64,000 nucleotides of DNA, from contig NZ_FQUF01000007.1 of assembly GCF_900129085.1 (NCBI RefSeq), forward strand, positions 1 through 64,000, in the 5' to 3' direction. The notes beneath the pieces are model-generated. The model ran no database searches and was not told the origin of the DNA. It saw nothing but the letters and a program-made list of their open reading frames with translations. The position numbers and the translations under genes are program-made. Within the stretch, counting starts at the first letter, position 1; each line of letters starts with the position of its first letter. Source of the DNA: Atopostipes suicloacalis DSM 15692 (lineage in GTDB: Bacteria; Bacillota; Bacilli; Lactobacillales; Carnobacteriaceae_A). Shown piece by piece: positions 48,218-56,800 of this stretch.

Positions 48218-48871
48218 TTAGTTGTATTTATAGTTTTCTTCAATCACATTTAATTTTAATTGATTCATTAAAATCCGAATTTCTCGGCGAGCTTTTATAT
48301 AGTTATTCTCTGTCAAATAATCTATCAAACACTCTAAATGTTTACTTTTTAGAGTACGGCTTTTTTTCATTATCTGATCAATGAAGCCTTCATCAAATAA
48401 AATAGTTTGAATAGTTTTCATTATGGAATCTTTCATATAGGCATTCTCACTATATTTAAGTAAATCACACCAGTAATCTAACTCCATCTCTTCAAATACA
48501 GAATTTTCTTTATCCATTTGTTCATGCATTGCTGCTAGATGGTTTTGTAATGGACGAGCATCAAATATTTGCTCTTTTTTTTCTATGTCAAATAAATATT
48601 GATTTAATAGACGCTCGATAAAATTAACCTGATCTTGAAAACTTTTAGAATCAAGGTTTTGTATTTTCACTCTGACTCCAATGTTTTGAATCATCTCTAA
48701 ATAATTATCTTCTTCCAATCGAGAGAAAGCTTTTCTAACAGGTGTGCGGCTGATTTGTAATTCATCCGCTACCCACTGTTCGGTAATGTGTTCTCGAGGT
48801 AATAATTGGCCGTTTTTGATTTGTCGAACAATCTGTTCGTATACAATTTGATCTAATTTTTTCTTCACCAT
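48218..48871 (-). CDS. GntR family transcriptional regulator (FCD-like)
   Basis: The 217-residue protein starts with a GntR winged helix: VYEQIVRQIKNGQLLPREHI, then WVADELQISRTPVRKAFSRLEEDNYLE. The rest (about residues 75-217) is helical, consistent with an FCD-type sensor domain, but lacks an obvious His/Asp metal pocket. The effector and targets are unknown. It is transcribed alone, between the PurK-like relic and pcrA. Confidence 0.85.
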   Translation of the reverse strand: MVKKKLDQIVYEQIVRQIKNGQLLPREHITEQWVADELQISRTPVRKAFSRLEEDNYLEMIQNIGVRVKIQNLDSKSFQDQVNFIERLLNQYLFDIEKKEQIFDARPLQNHLAAMHEQMDKENSVFEEMELDYWCDLLKYSENAYMKDSIMKTIQTILFDEGFIDQIMKKSRTLKSKHLECLIDYLTENNYIKARREIRILMNQLKLNVIEENYKYN

Positions 48872-48957
48872 TTATATGATTACTCCCCTATCATAATGGT
48901 TTGGCTAAAACGTAACCGAATAAAAATTGGTTGAATAGCATTTTCTTATGTTTTTAT

Positions 48958-50086
48958 TTATAAATCATTCTCTGCTAAGATAGCAAGTATTTTTTCCATT
49001 TCTTTTGTTTCAATAATCATATGTCCGATAGCTTCTTTGGTCTTTTTCGTTTCACTTTTTACAATTGGGTAAAAAGTGAATCTCCAATTCGGATAGATCA
49101 TAAGCACTCGTTCAATTGCCTCTATTTGATCCTCATAAAAAGGGACATAAATAGAATCTTCTTTCATTTCATAAGAAAGAGGTAGTGAAGTAATCGCACG
49201 TAAATGCGCTTCTACAATTGACATTGATCCTGTTTTTTTGTGAATAGCGTGAAAGTTCATTTGGAAAAGGATAAATATTTCCGACATACAAGGCTTGTGC
49301 AGGGGACACGACAAAGTCTATGGTTATTGCTCCGATAAACTGAATCCCTTCTGCAAGTATTCTGCTCACACGTTCAATTTCCTCCAGCAAATCTTGATCG
49401 ATTGCTGCAGTGGTTTGTACATTGGATAAACGATCATTTCGATAAGATTTTTTTACCACTGGATAAGTTTCAATAGCTCCTGAAGCTGTTTTCACAAGAG
49501 ATATAGACAACTCTTCGTCGGTTACAATCCATGATTCTAGGACACAAGTGCCATATTTTAACAACTTACTCGCTTCTTCAATATCCTCTTCATCATAAAT
49601 AAAAAAGCTTTGATCTTTATTAGACGACGTTAAATAATTTGTTCTTAAGACCGCAGGATAGCCTATACTTCGCAAGCCTTCTTTGATGTCTTCAGAGGTA
49701 AGAACCGTTTCATAAGGGGCAATATTAACACTCAATGACTCTTTAAAAGCTTTTTGTAAAGCACGGTCTCTCGAAATAGACAATAAATCATCCCCTTGTG
49801 GAATAACAACCGCCTTTCGTGCTTCTTCAATTTGTCTTGAATTTAATGAATAATCAAAATACACCAATAAATCACAATGCATTAAAAAATCTTCCTGAAT
49901 TCTCTCATCATCGAATGCACCATAAAACTCTTTATCGGCACCAAAGGAAGAAGCGATTTCTTCTTCCGTTTGACAAAGTTGATAGGTGATAAAGCCTAAG
50001 CGATTTGCCTCTAATATAAATTCGTGAGCGTCTGGATTGGATCCGACGATACCGATTGTTTTTTGATGATTTAAACTATTAGCCAT
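48958..50086 (-). pseudogene. PurK-like ATP-grasp gene, frameshifted in an A7 run
   Basis: The first frame (from 50086) has an N-terminal Rossmann segment (TIGIVGSNPDAHEFILEANRL) and an ATP-grasp core (GYPAVLRTNYL, CVLESWIVTDEELSISLV, GAITIDFVV). It resembles N5-carboxyaminoimidazole ribonucleotide synthase but with altered signature residues. At a run of seven A (minus strand, 49239-49233) it enters a wrong frame and stops at about 49169. The other frame continues with TGSMSIVEAHLRAITSLPL, the usual PurK-like end. Deleting one A restores a 375-residue protein, close to the PurK length. It is a single-base lesion, a phase-variable tract, or a sequencing error; no other purine genes are near. 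Confidence 0.75.
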
Positions 50087-50117
50087 ATATCTACACCTTT
50101 TCTACAAACTTTAAATA

Positions 50118-50774
50118 TTAATGGTCCATTTCATATAAATGATATTTTTCAATAATATGAATTAATTTACTTGCATAATCAGGATCTGTTGCATAGCCTG
50201 CTTCTTGCAAGGCATATGCTGCTTCTTTATAATCACCAGCTTCTTTTACTTCTTTATAAAAATTTGCATCCCAAGATGTTCCATTATCTATAAGATTTGC
50301 GTAATCAATAATAGATTCTTCCATCGAATTATACTGTTTAAAGGATGTTTGAATATTTTCCCATTCATCCTCATAATACTCTTTAGTCGCATATTCTCTG
50401 CCATTTGATCCTTTTATTCCAAAATAATTGTTCGATTCTTTCGACAGTCCACTATTTCCCCAATCCGATTCTAATGCTGCTTGGGCGATTAATAAACTGG
50501 GTCTTACACCATGAGTTTGTTCAACTTCTTTAGCTGTAGGTTCTACCCGTTGGATGAATTCATCTTCCGATAGTCGCCCTATCTCTACAGTTTCCTCTGA
50601 GTGATTAACAAAAAAATCACTAAAAATATTTAAAGGACGTGAAATTAAAAACAAAGCCACAAAGAAAAGAAGCAATAAGGTAAACCCTAGTTTAAATAAT
50701 AATGCTAGGAGATTCAGGAAATTTTGGAATCTTTGATTCATCTTCTTTTTAAATCTTCGAAATCTTCTTTGCAT
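50118..50774 (-). CDS. GH73 glucosaminidase, membrane-anchored
   Basis: The 218-residue protein has a basic N-terminus, one membrane helix (about residues 22-45) and a GH73 domain: VRPSLLIAQAALESDWGNSGLS with the catalytic Glu, NNYFGIKG, and YATDPDYASKLIHIIEKYHL at the end. GH73 enzymes hydrolyse GlcNAc-beta-1,4-MurNAc bonds in peptidoglycan. No cell-wall-binding repeats follow, so the membrane anchor keeps it at the cell. It lies 31 bases after the PurK-like gene on the same strand order. Confidence 0.92.
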   Translation of the reverse strand: MQRRFRRFKKKMNQRFQNFLNLLALLFKLGFTLLLLFFVALFLISRPLNIFSDFFVNHSEETVEIGRLSEDEFIQRVEPTAKEVEQTHGVRPSLLIAQAALESDWGNSGLSKESNNYFGIKGSNGREYATKEYYEDEWENIQTSFKQYNSMEESIIDYANLIDNGTSWDANFYKEVKEAGDYKEAAYALQEAGYATDPDYASKLIHIIEKYHLYEMDH

Positions 50775-50850
50775 TCATATCCTCTCTATCCTTTAAGTCA
50801 TCAAATCTATAAATAGCGATTTATTCAGCCATCTCTTCTCGAAGTTTGAG

Positions 50851-51023
50851 TCATTTTATGTAATCCTCTAAAGCTAAGTTGTGTTCGACAATGAATTGCG
50901 CATTTTCTTCAATTTTTGCTTCATCTTGCACTCGCTTATTTTTAGACTCTACAGCATCATTTTTAATCAGTAAACACGCTAATTAAAGTAGAATAAAAGA
51001 AAAAGTAAGCTTTTAAATTCCAT
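50851..51023 (-). pseudogene. Frameshifted small lipoprotein-like gene
   Basis: A start ATG at 51023 with GAGG upstream gives MEFKSLLFLLFYFN then a stop. A second frame overlaps it and reads LACLLIKNDAVESKNKRVQ, continuing to EHNLALEDYIK and TGA at 50851-50853. The span is 173 bases, so one frameshift joins a hydrophobic start with a Cys-containing lipobox-like segment and a charged tail of about 57 residues in total. I do not recognise the family; a relic of a small lipoprotein is my inference. The rest of 50775-51187 shows nothing else until the split terminator. Confidence 0.35.
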
Positions 51024-51165
51024 TTCAAGTCCTCAAAAAATCGTTCAGCACAACCTTAATTTTACCACATTTTATATGATTTTTAAAACCTTTAAAGAAA
51101 CATTTAGCCAAAATGACTTTGCCTTATCTTAATGAAATCATTCCACTTATTTTAGTTTAAAATAA

Positions 51166-51183
51166 AAAGACTCCAAATTAGAA
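51166..51183 (-). terminator. ltaS terminator, distal arm (split by IS insertion)
   Basis: This 18-base arm is complementary at 16 of 18 positions to 52898-52915, on the other side of the IS element. Rejoined, they form a hairpin with a GATG loop and a T-rich minus-strand tail (TTTTTATTTT), placed where the ltaS terminator should be. Confidence 0.8.
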
Positions 51184-51273
51184 GATGTGAACTGCCCCCT
51201 GTCAAGTAGACAGGTAAAAAAATAAATAATTTTTGAACCATACATCTAAAAGTGTATGGTTTTTTTCGTAAAT

Positions 51274-52185
51274 TTACGCAATCTTCTCCAGAATTTCTTC
51301 TTCGGTAGGAATCGCTAAGCCCATTTCTAAAGTCACTCGTTCATTATTAAAGAACTCAATGTATTCTTTAATTTTTTGGTCTAAATATTCAGGGGTGTCA
51401 AATGTATCTAAATTAAACATCTCGACCTTTAAGGTCCCCCAAAAGCCCTCCATAGGACCATTGTCAATACATTTTGAAACGCGTGACATGCTATGAATCA
51501 AATCATTATCTTCAACCACTTTGTTAAATGCGTGTGAAGTATATTGAGAACCACGATCGCTATGGATAAGTGTTGTTCCTAGTTTTACATCATCAGTAAT
51601 TTGTTTCATGGTATCTAAGACTAAAGGATTGTCATTCCGATTGCTCGTCTGATAAGCGACTATTTTCTTTGACCCCAGGTCAAGAATGGCACTTAAGTAA
51701 CGTTTCGTTCCATTGGTTAATTTAAACTCAGTGACATCAGTTAGTAACTTTTCCATCGGGTTTTCAGCCCAAAAATCACGATCTAAGATGTTTTCAGCTA
51801 AATGTTCCACTTTATGCGAGACATAGTTCTTTCTTTTACGGCGAATGACGGCTTTGATTCCCATGATCTTCATTAAGCGATAAACACATTTATGGTTAAC
51901 TTTCGCATTCCTAAAGAAGTTTAGAAAGATGGTCATTCTTCGATAACCATAGATCCCCTTGAAAGTTTCGTGTATTTCTTTAATCCATTTCATTAGCTTA
52001 ATACGTTTTAGCTCAGATTCTGAAGGCTCTCGTTTCAACCATTTATAATAACTAGCTCTAGAAACTCCCAGTATTTCGCAAAGATGGGTAATTGGATATT
52101 TATGTTTTAATTCTTCAATAGTTAGGTATTCTGCTTCTTGTCTAACTCCTGAGACTTGAGACTCCCAGCGATCTTTCGGCGCTTT
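51274..52185 (-). CDS. IS3-family transposase OrfB, DDE integrase domain
   Basis: OrfB, read after a -1 slip from OrfA, supplies the catalytic domain. An HTH_21-like part (IHETFKGIYGYRRMTIFL, then NHKCVYRLMKIMGIKA) is followed by the retroviral-integrase fold with the DDE triad: LLTDVTEFKL, HSDRGSQYTS and MEGFWGTLKVEMF. The C-terminal end (FFNNERVTLEMGLAIPTEEE) departs slightly from the usual R-x-x-x-x-x-G-x-x-P. A methionine at 52038 could start a separate OrfB, but the open frame extends back to the slip site, so the fused OrfAB of about 525 residues is the likely transposase. Confidence 0.92.
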   Translation of the reverse strand, partial: KAPKDRWESQVSGVRQEAEYLTIEELKHKYPITHLCEILGVSRASYYKWLKREPSESELKRIKLMKWIKEIHETFKGIYGYRRMTIFLNFFRNAKVNHKCVYRLMKIMGIKAVIRRKRKNYVSHKVEHLAENILDRDFWAENPMEKLLTDVTEFKLTNGTKRYLSAILDLGSKKIVAYQTSNRNDNPLVLDTMKQITDDVKLGTTLIHSDRGSQYTSHAFNKVVEDNDLIHSMSRVSKCIDNGPMEGFWGTLKVEMFNLDTFDTPEYLDQKIKEYIEFFNNERVTLEMGLAIPTEEEILEKIA

Positions 52186-52850
52186 TTTAACGCATCATTC
52201 TCCATCTCTAGCCATTTATTTCTGGCTTTCAGTGCTTCTATTTCTGCGTCTAAGCGTTCTTCTTCAGTCTGGAGTTCAGATGGCTTTCCTCTCCCGCGAT
52301 TATCCTCAAGACCTTTTGGTCCATGTTTTTTGTACTTATTCACCCACGAATAAATGTTATTGTAGCTTACTTGATGCTTTTCAGCAGCTTCTGTATAAGT
52401 TAACTTGTTCTCAATATAATCTTCTACAATTTGTATTTTTTCTTCATATGATTTTTTGACGCCCATAATGTTATACACCTCGGATTTTGAAGAATATGTG
52501 TTGTTCTCCTTTCCTTCAGTATAACGGTTTATCCAGGCATTTACAGTGCTTTTTGCTGGAATATTGTATTTATTCGCTAAGTAATTAGCCCCATATCCAT
52601 ATTCCAGATGTTCTGTTACTACCTGTAATTTAAATTCTTTGGTATACCTACGGTTATTCTTTTGATATTCAATACCTTTCACTCCATGGAGTTGGTACTT
52701 CTTAACATAGCTCATAAAAGATGTACGAGATAATTTAAGGTTATATTTCTCAACGAGTGTTTGATGAGAAATTCCATCTAAGTAGAGCTCTATAAATTGT
52801 AATAATTCTGGTTCAGTATATTTTCTAACCATAAAAATAGCCCCCTTCAA
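52122..52850 (-). CDS. IS3-family transposase OrfA, helix-turn-helix protein
   Basis: The 242-residue OrfA contains three successive helix-turn-helix units, the last being LTYTEAAEKHQVSYNNIYSWVNKYKKHG followed by LEDNRGRGK. It ends in a leucine-zipper-like coil (LDAEIEALKARNKWLEMENDAL) that joins OrfA to OrfAB. The family DNA-binding function is to recognise the inverted repeats. The frame reaches TTA AAA AAG near codon 221, the slippery site. OrfA alone terminates 19 codons later. Confidence 0.9.
   Translation of the reverse strand: MKGAIFMVRKYTEPELLQFIELYLDGISHQTLVEKYNLKLSRTSFMSYVKKYQLHGVKGIEYQKNNRRYTKEFKLQVVTEHLEYGYGANYLANKYNIPAKSTVNAWINRYTEGKENNTYSSKSEVYNIMGVKKSYEEKIQIVEDYIENKLTYTEAAEKHQVSYNNIYSWVNKYKKHGPKGLEDNRGRGKPSELQTEEERLDAEIEALKARNKWLEMENDALKKRRKIAGSLKSQELDKKQNT
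52182..52188 (-). promoter_or_regulatory. A6G programmed -1 frameshift site of the transposase
   Basis: The minus strand reads A-AAA-AAG in the OrfA frame (codons 221-223), the classical slippery heptamer of IS150/IS3 elements. After a -1 slip the frame is open through OrfB with no stop. Confidence 0.85.
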
Positions 52851-52897
52851 AGTAGTTTGTTTTTTTCAGTGTCTACTTTGAAGGGAGCATACCAATG

Positions 52898-52915
52898 TTC
52901 TAATGTGAAGTCTTT
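52898..52915 (-). terminator. ltaS terminator, proximal arm (split by IS insertion)
   Basis: This is the partner of 51166-51183. The ltaS stop is at 52932-52934, so only this half now follows the gene. Confidence 0.8.
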
Positions 52916-52931
52916 CTTATCATTATTTTAC

Positions 52932-55175
52932 TTATTTAGTCGTATCTGAATTTTGGTCTCGGTCTACTTCCTGATTATTTTCTACATTATCTGAATTATT
53001 TTCTTCATCAAGATTTTCTTCGTCATCCGATGGGTCAATCATGTCATCTTCTTGATTCTCATCAAGTTCTGGAGCATTAGTTTCATATAAATCTGCGGTA
53101 CTTTCTCCACCGTGTTGACTAATTAAACTTGTGTCAGATTTCGGATTATTTTTTAAATCACTCATCTGATCTTGATACTGATACGTATTTGGTTCCCAAG
53201 ATTCTAACGCCTTTGGTTGATAAAATCTCAATAAATCCAAACTTAATAATTTATCTGAATTCGTGAGACGCTCGCGTCCGTGATCAGCGCGTTCTTTAAG
53301 TTCAGTTATTTCTTCTTCACTTAAAGTATCATCTAATATCTCCCCTGTTTCAGCATCATAAATATGAGAACCAATAAAGTGATAGTTAGGTGTAAGCACA
53401 TTTCCGTTACGGAATGGTACGAGCTCTTCATTTTCTTCAGACAATAAATCTTGTCCCATAAATAGGTAAGAATCTGTTTCAACACCTAATAAATGAAGGA
53501 GTGTTGGGAGTAAATCAACTTGACCACCGTATGTTTCTTTAATTTCTCCATCCGAATAACCTGGAATATGGAACATTAAAGGCACACGTTGCATTTGAAC
53601 ATTTTCAAAGTCTCCCCATTCATCTGCATCATAACCTAATAATGGTGCTAAATAAGGGTTACGCATATTTGAATTTCCATAATGGTCGCCAAAGATGACG
53701 ATAATTGAATTATCATATAACCCTGAGTCTTTTAGCCAAGTAAAGAATTCTTCAAAAGCTTCATCCGTATAACGCATAGTTTGGAAGTAAGAATTTACCG
53801 TATCATCCTGTGTATTTGCTTTTGGAATACTCGCATTTTCTTCTTCTAACGGATATGGGAAATGATTCGTCAATGTTAAAAACTTAGAATAAAAGGGTTG
53901 CGGTAATTGTTCAATATATTCAACTGAATCATGGAAGAACAATTTATCTTTTAGACCATAATCTAAAGTTCGTCCCTCGCCCATATCATAATATTGAGAG
54001 TCGAAAAAATAATCATAGCCTAAATTTTTATAGGTTCCTGTTCGGTTCCAAAAAGTTCCAGTATTTCCATGGAAAGCAGCTGTAGTATAGCCTTTTTCTT
54101 CCCCTAATATCTTAGGAGCGGCATGAAATGTGTTATCAGATCCTAATGTATGGAAAGCACTTCCCTCTGGTAAACCAAAGAGTGAATTTTCTGCTAATAC
54201 TTCAGCATCTGATGATTTTCCTTGACCCGTTTGATGGAAGAAATTATCAAAACTGATGGTAGAATCATCATGATAGAGACTATTTAAAAATGGCGTCACT
54301 TCATAACTGTTTCCATCTTCATCTTCTAAATCGTAATCCATCATAAATTGTTGACCACTTTCAAGAACTAAAGTAATCACGTTTCGCCCTTCGGCTAAGC
54401 CAAAGTATTCATCATTAGGCACAGCATTATTTTCTTTAGCAAACTCAAAGACTTCATTTAAATCCCCTTCGTCTGCTTGTGCGCGGATTCGGTTATTCCG
54501 AACCGTTTGATAGGCATCATATCCAGTGTAAAAATTGATACCAAGATATTTCACTATATAGTTTCGGTCAAATGTACGTGTTAACAACTGTGAACGATCG
54601 GATTCAGCTAAAACTAAATTTCCAAAGAGTAAAGCGAGTCCAGATAATGAAGCTGCTACTGCATAACGTTTATAGAAAGGCTTCTTTTCTTGAATAACAT
54701 TTGTTTCGCTAGCTTTAACTTTTCTTCGAATTAACCAAGTTAAGAAAGCAAAGTCTACCCAATAAGCGATATCCCAAACTCTTAACATCACAAAGAAAGA
54801 AGAGATTAAACCAGAGCTGACGTTGGAGCCACCTTCAAGACCAAGATTTCCTAAGATTGTTGAAAGTGTCATAAAATCAGCAAATTCTCGGTAATAGAGA
54901 ACATTTATATAAAGCAATAAACTAATGATAAAATACATCACTAGCATAGAGTAACCCGATTTCTTTGTATCTTTAAAATACAAAGATAACGAGAGTAAAA
55001 CCATACTTGTGGCAAATGGATTAATCCAAAGAATGAATGTTTGAACTGGTCCACTTACCCCCAAATTAAATTCTGTATAATAAGCCAACATTGTTTTAGC
55101 CCAAAATAGAATCAACGCTAAGACAAAAAAGATTATTCTATTTTTATTGGGTAATTTTTCTTTTAAAAAATTCAC
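52932..55175 (-). CDS. ltaS: Lipoteichoic acid synthase, LtaS-type
   Basis: LtaS polymerises glycerol phosphate from phosphatidylglycerol into lipoteichoic acid on the outer membrane face. The 747-residue protein has five N-terminal helices (to about residue 190), a linker and an extracellular sulfatase-fold domain with LESGQQFM, FFHQTGQGKSSDAE, WNRTG and GDHYGNS. The catalytic residue normally Thr (GQGKTSDAE) is Ser321 here. A C-terminal acidic, Asn/Glu/Asp-rich tail of about 60 residues is probably disordered. The start is GTG with AGGAGG. Its terminator has been split by the IS element. Confidence 0.94.
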   Translation of the reverse strand: MNFLKEKLPNKNRIIFFVLALILFWAKTMLAYYTEFNLGVSGPVQTFILWINPFATSMVLLSLSLYFKDTKKSGYSMLVMYFIISLLLYINVLYYREFADFMTLSTILGNLGLEGGSNVSSGLISSFFVMLRVWDIAYWVDFAFLTWLIRRKVKASETNVIQEKKPFYKRYAVAASLSGLALLFGNLVLAESDRSQLLTRTFDRNYIVKYLGINFYTGYDAYQTVRNNRIRAQADEGDLNEVFEFAKENNAVPNDEYFGLAEGRNVITLVLESGQQFMMDYDLEDEDGNSYEVTPFLNSLYHDDSTISFDNFFHQTGQGKSSDAEVLAENSLFGLPEGSAFHTLGSDNTFHAAPKILGEEKGYTTAAFHGNTGTFWNRTGTYKNLGYDYFFDSQYYDMGEGRTLDYGLKDKLFFHDSVEYIEQLPQPFYSKFLTLTNHFPYPLEEENASIPKANTQDDTVNSYFQTMRYTDEAFEEFFTWLKDSGLYDNSIIVIFGDHYGNSNMRNPYLAPLLGYDADEWGDFENVQMQRVPLMFHIPGYSDGEIKETYGGQVDLLPTLLHLLGVETDSYLFMGQDLLSEENEELVPFRNGNVLTPNYHFIGSHIYDAETGEILDDTLSEEEITELKERADHGRERLTNSDKLLSLDLLRFYQPKALESWEPNTYQYQDQMSDLKNNPKSDTSLISQHGGESTADLYETNAPELDENQEDDMIDPSDDEENLDEENNSDNVENNQEVDRDQNSDTTK

Positions 55176-55326
55176 TTTTAAAGACCTCCTGCATGTTAAG
55201 TATAACTGCTATTGTTAGTACTCACATTTGCTCACTGGCTATTCTACAATAAAATGAAATGAATCGCAATCTTTTCATCCGAATTCAGCCCTTAGCCTTA
55301 GGAAGAAAACGAGAACAACGTGGAAA

Positions 55327-55371
55327 AATAAAGAAACAAAAAGAATGAATATTTTATCATATTTCTTTATT
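55327..55371 (-). terminator. Possible terminator after the sensor kinase gene
   Basis: AATAAAGAAA and TTTCTTTATT, 10-bp arms with a 25-base loop, are followed by TTTATTTTTCC on the minus strand. The right arm overlaps the kinase stop codon. Confidence 0.5.
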
Positions 55372-56800
55372 CTTCTACTTTCTTCAGTTTTTTTCTAGGG
55401 AACTTTATAATAAACGTTGTCCCTTTATTTAATTCACTTTTCACGTCTATATCCCCATCATGAAGTTCTACTAGCTGCTTAACTATAGGTAAACCTAAGC
55501 CAGATTCGCCATATTTCGTATTTTTCCGAGAGGAATCTGCTTTATAGTAACGATCCCATATATTTTCCATCTGTTCTGCTGACATACCAATCCCATTATC
55601 AGAAATGATGATATGACTGGACTCTTTTGTCTCTGCAGCATCTATCGTTATCATTCCATTCGTCGTAAATTGAAGGGAATTTTTTATTAAATTAACAATA
55701 ATCTGCTTAAAACGATCAAAATCAGCGTACACCATGATATTTTTGACATCTTCATTAAGAACAATTTCATTATTGGATTCAATAGCAATTGGCGTGAGCT
55801 GTTCCGTAATTTCCGTCATCGCTTCATTTAAGGGGAAATGATGTTTATTTAGGACAATTCGATTGGACTGGATATTTTCGTAATCTAGATTTTCATTGAC
55901 AAGGCGAATTAAACGCGTGGTTTCTTTTCGCATAATTTTAATACTGCGCATTTCTTGTTCTTCATCAAAAACATTGTACTCCAGTCCCTCTAGGAGACCA
56001 TTAATTGTGGTTAGAGGTGTACGCATTTCATGTGCTACATCTTGCATAAAAGTTTTACGTCTTTCTTCAAGGTGTAACACTTCACTCCGCCATTCTTTCA
56101 ATGCTTTAATCATTTTATTAAAATCAGCAGACAAGCGATCAATTTCATCACGATTACTGTGGCTAATATAAATATCATAGTCGCCCGTTGCTACCTTTTG
56201 AGTAGCTTTACTCAACCGGTTTACCCGATAAACCAAGTAAAAGGAAAGAAGTAAACTTACGACTACTGCAAAAATTGTTGAAATAAGAAAAGCTTTTAAA
56301 ACATTTCCTTTCAGTTCATCCATATTGTTTTCAATATAACTTACTGGACGTCCCAAGCCAATAAACCCTTGATATCTATGATCTTTTGTAAAAATTGGAA
56401 CATAAATAGAGACCGTATCACGATTATTTTTTCTTAACGTATTTGGCTTCGTTCGGAGAAGTAAAGATTCACCCGCTTTTAATGTTTTCAAGTCTTGTTC
56501 AGACAAGTTTGATTGAAAGTCTTGATTTATTTGAGGATATTCTAATTCTCCTTCTTGATCAAATATCCCATATTCAATCCCTTGATTTCCAAAAATCTGG
56601 TTATAAGAATTTAATTGATTTTCATCAAAACCAGTCTCTTCAATTAAGCTTGCATAATTTAAAAAGGTCTCTTCTACTTCGTTAATTACCTGATTCCGGC
56701 CAAAATGAATAATTGAAAAGGACGTAATTGACATCAGTGTAAGAATGACTAATAAAAATCCGAGCATTAATTGATAGATGTATGGAAATCGCATTCTCAT
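55367..56800 (-). CDS. Sensor histidine kinase (HAMP, HisKA)
   Basis: The 477-residue kinase has two membrane helices (about residues 10-33 and 167-190) flanking an extracellular sensor of about 130 residues. A HAMP domain, a HisKA dimerisation helix with phosphoaccepting His257 (DVAHEMRTPL), and an HATPase_c domain with NLIKNSLQFT, SDNGIGM and YGESGLGLPIVKQL follow. It autophosphorylates and passes phosphate to the regulator encoded immediately upstream, with a 4-base overlap. Its signal is unknown; the position beside ltaS suggests an envelope stress response. Confidence 0.93.
   Translation of the reverse strand: MRMRFPYIYQLMLGFLLVILTLMSITSFSIIHFGRNQVINEVEETFLNYASLIEETGFDENQLNSYNQIFGNQGIEYGIFDQEGELEYPQINQDFQSNLSEQDLKTLKAGESLLLRTKPNTLRKNNRDTVSIYVPIFTKDHRYQGFIGLGRPVSYIENNMDELKGNVLKAFLISTIFAVVVSLLLSFYLVYRVNRLSKATQKVATGDYDIYISHSNRDEIDRLSADFNKMIKALKEWRSEVLHLEERRKTFMQDVAHEMRTPLTTINGLLEGLEYNVFDEEQEMRSIKIMRKETTRLIRLVNENLDYENIQSNRIVLNKHHFPLNEAMTEITEQLTPIAIESNNEIVLNEDVKNIMVYADFDRFKQIIVNLIKNSLQFTTNGMITIDAAETKESSHIIISDNGIGMSAEQMENIWDRYYKADSSRKNTKYGESGLGLPIVKQLVELHDGDIDVKSELNKGTTFIIKFPRKKLKKVEE

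Larger units (their letters stand above)
51188..52894 (-). mobile_element. IS3-family insertion sequence (IS150-like), 1707 bp
   Basis: The imperfect terminal inverted repeats begin TGAACTGCCCCCTGTCAAGT at 51188 and, on the other strand, TGGTATGCTCCCTTCAAAGT at 52894, both followed by AGACA. Flanks carry a 3-bp direct repeat, ATG (51185-51187 and 52895-52897), as expected for IS3 members. It holds orfA and orfB with an A6G frameshift window between them. The element is longer than most IS3 elements because orfA encodes three helix-turn-helix repeats. It sits in the loop of the ltaS terminator. Confidence 0.9.
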
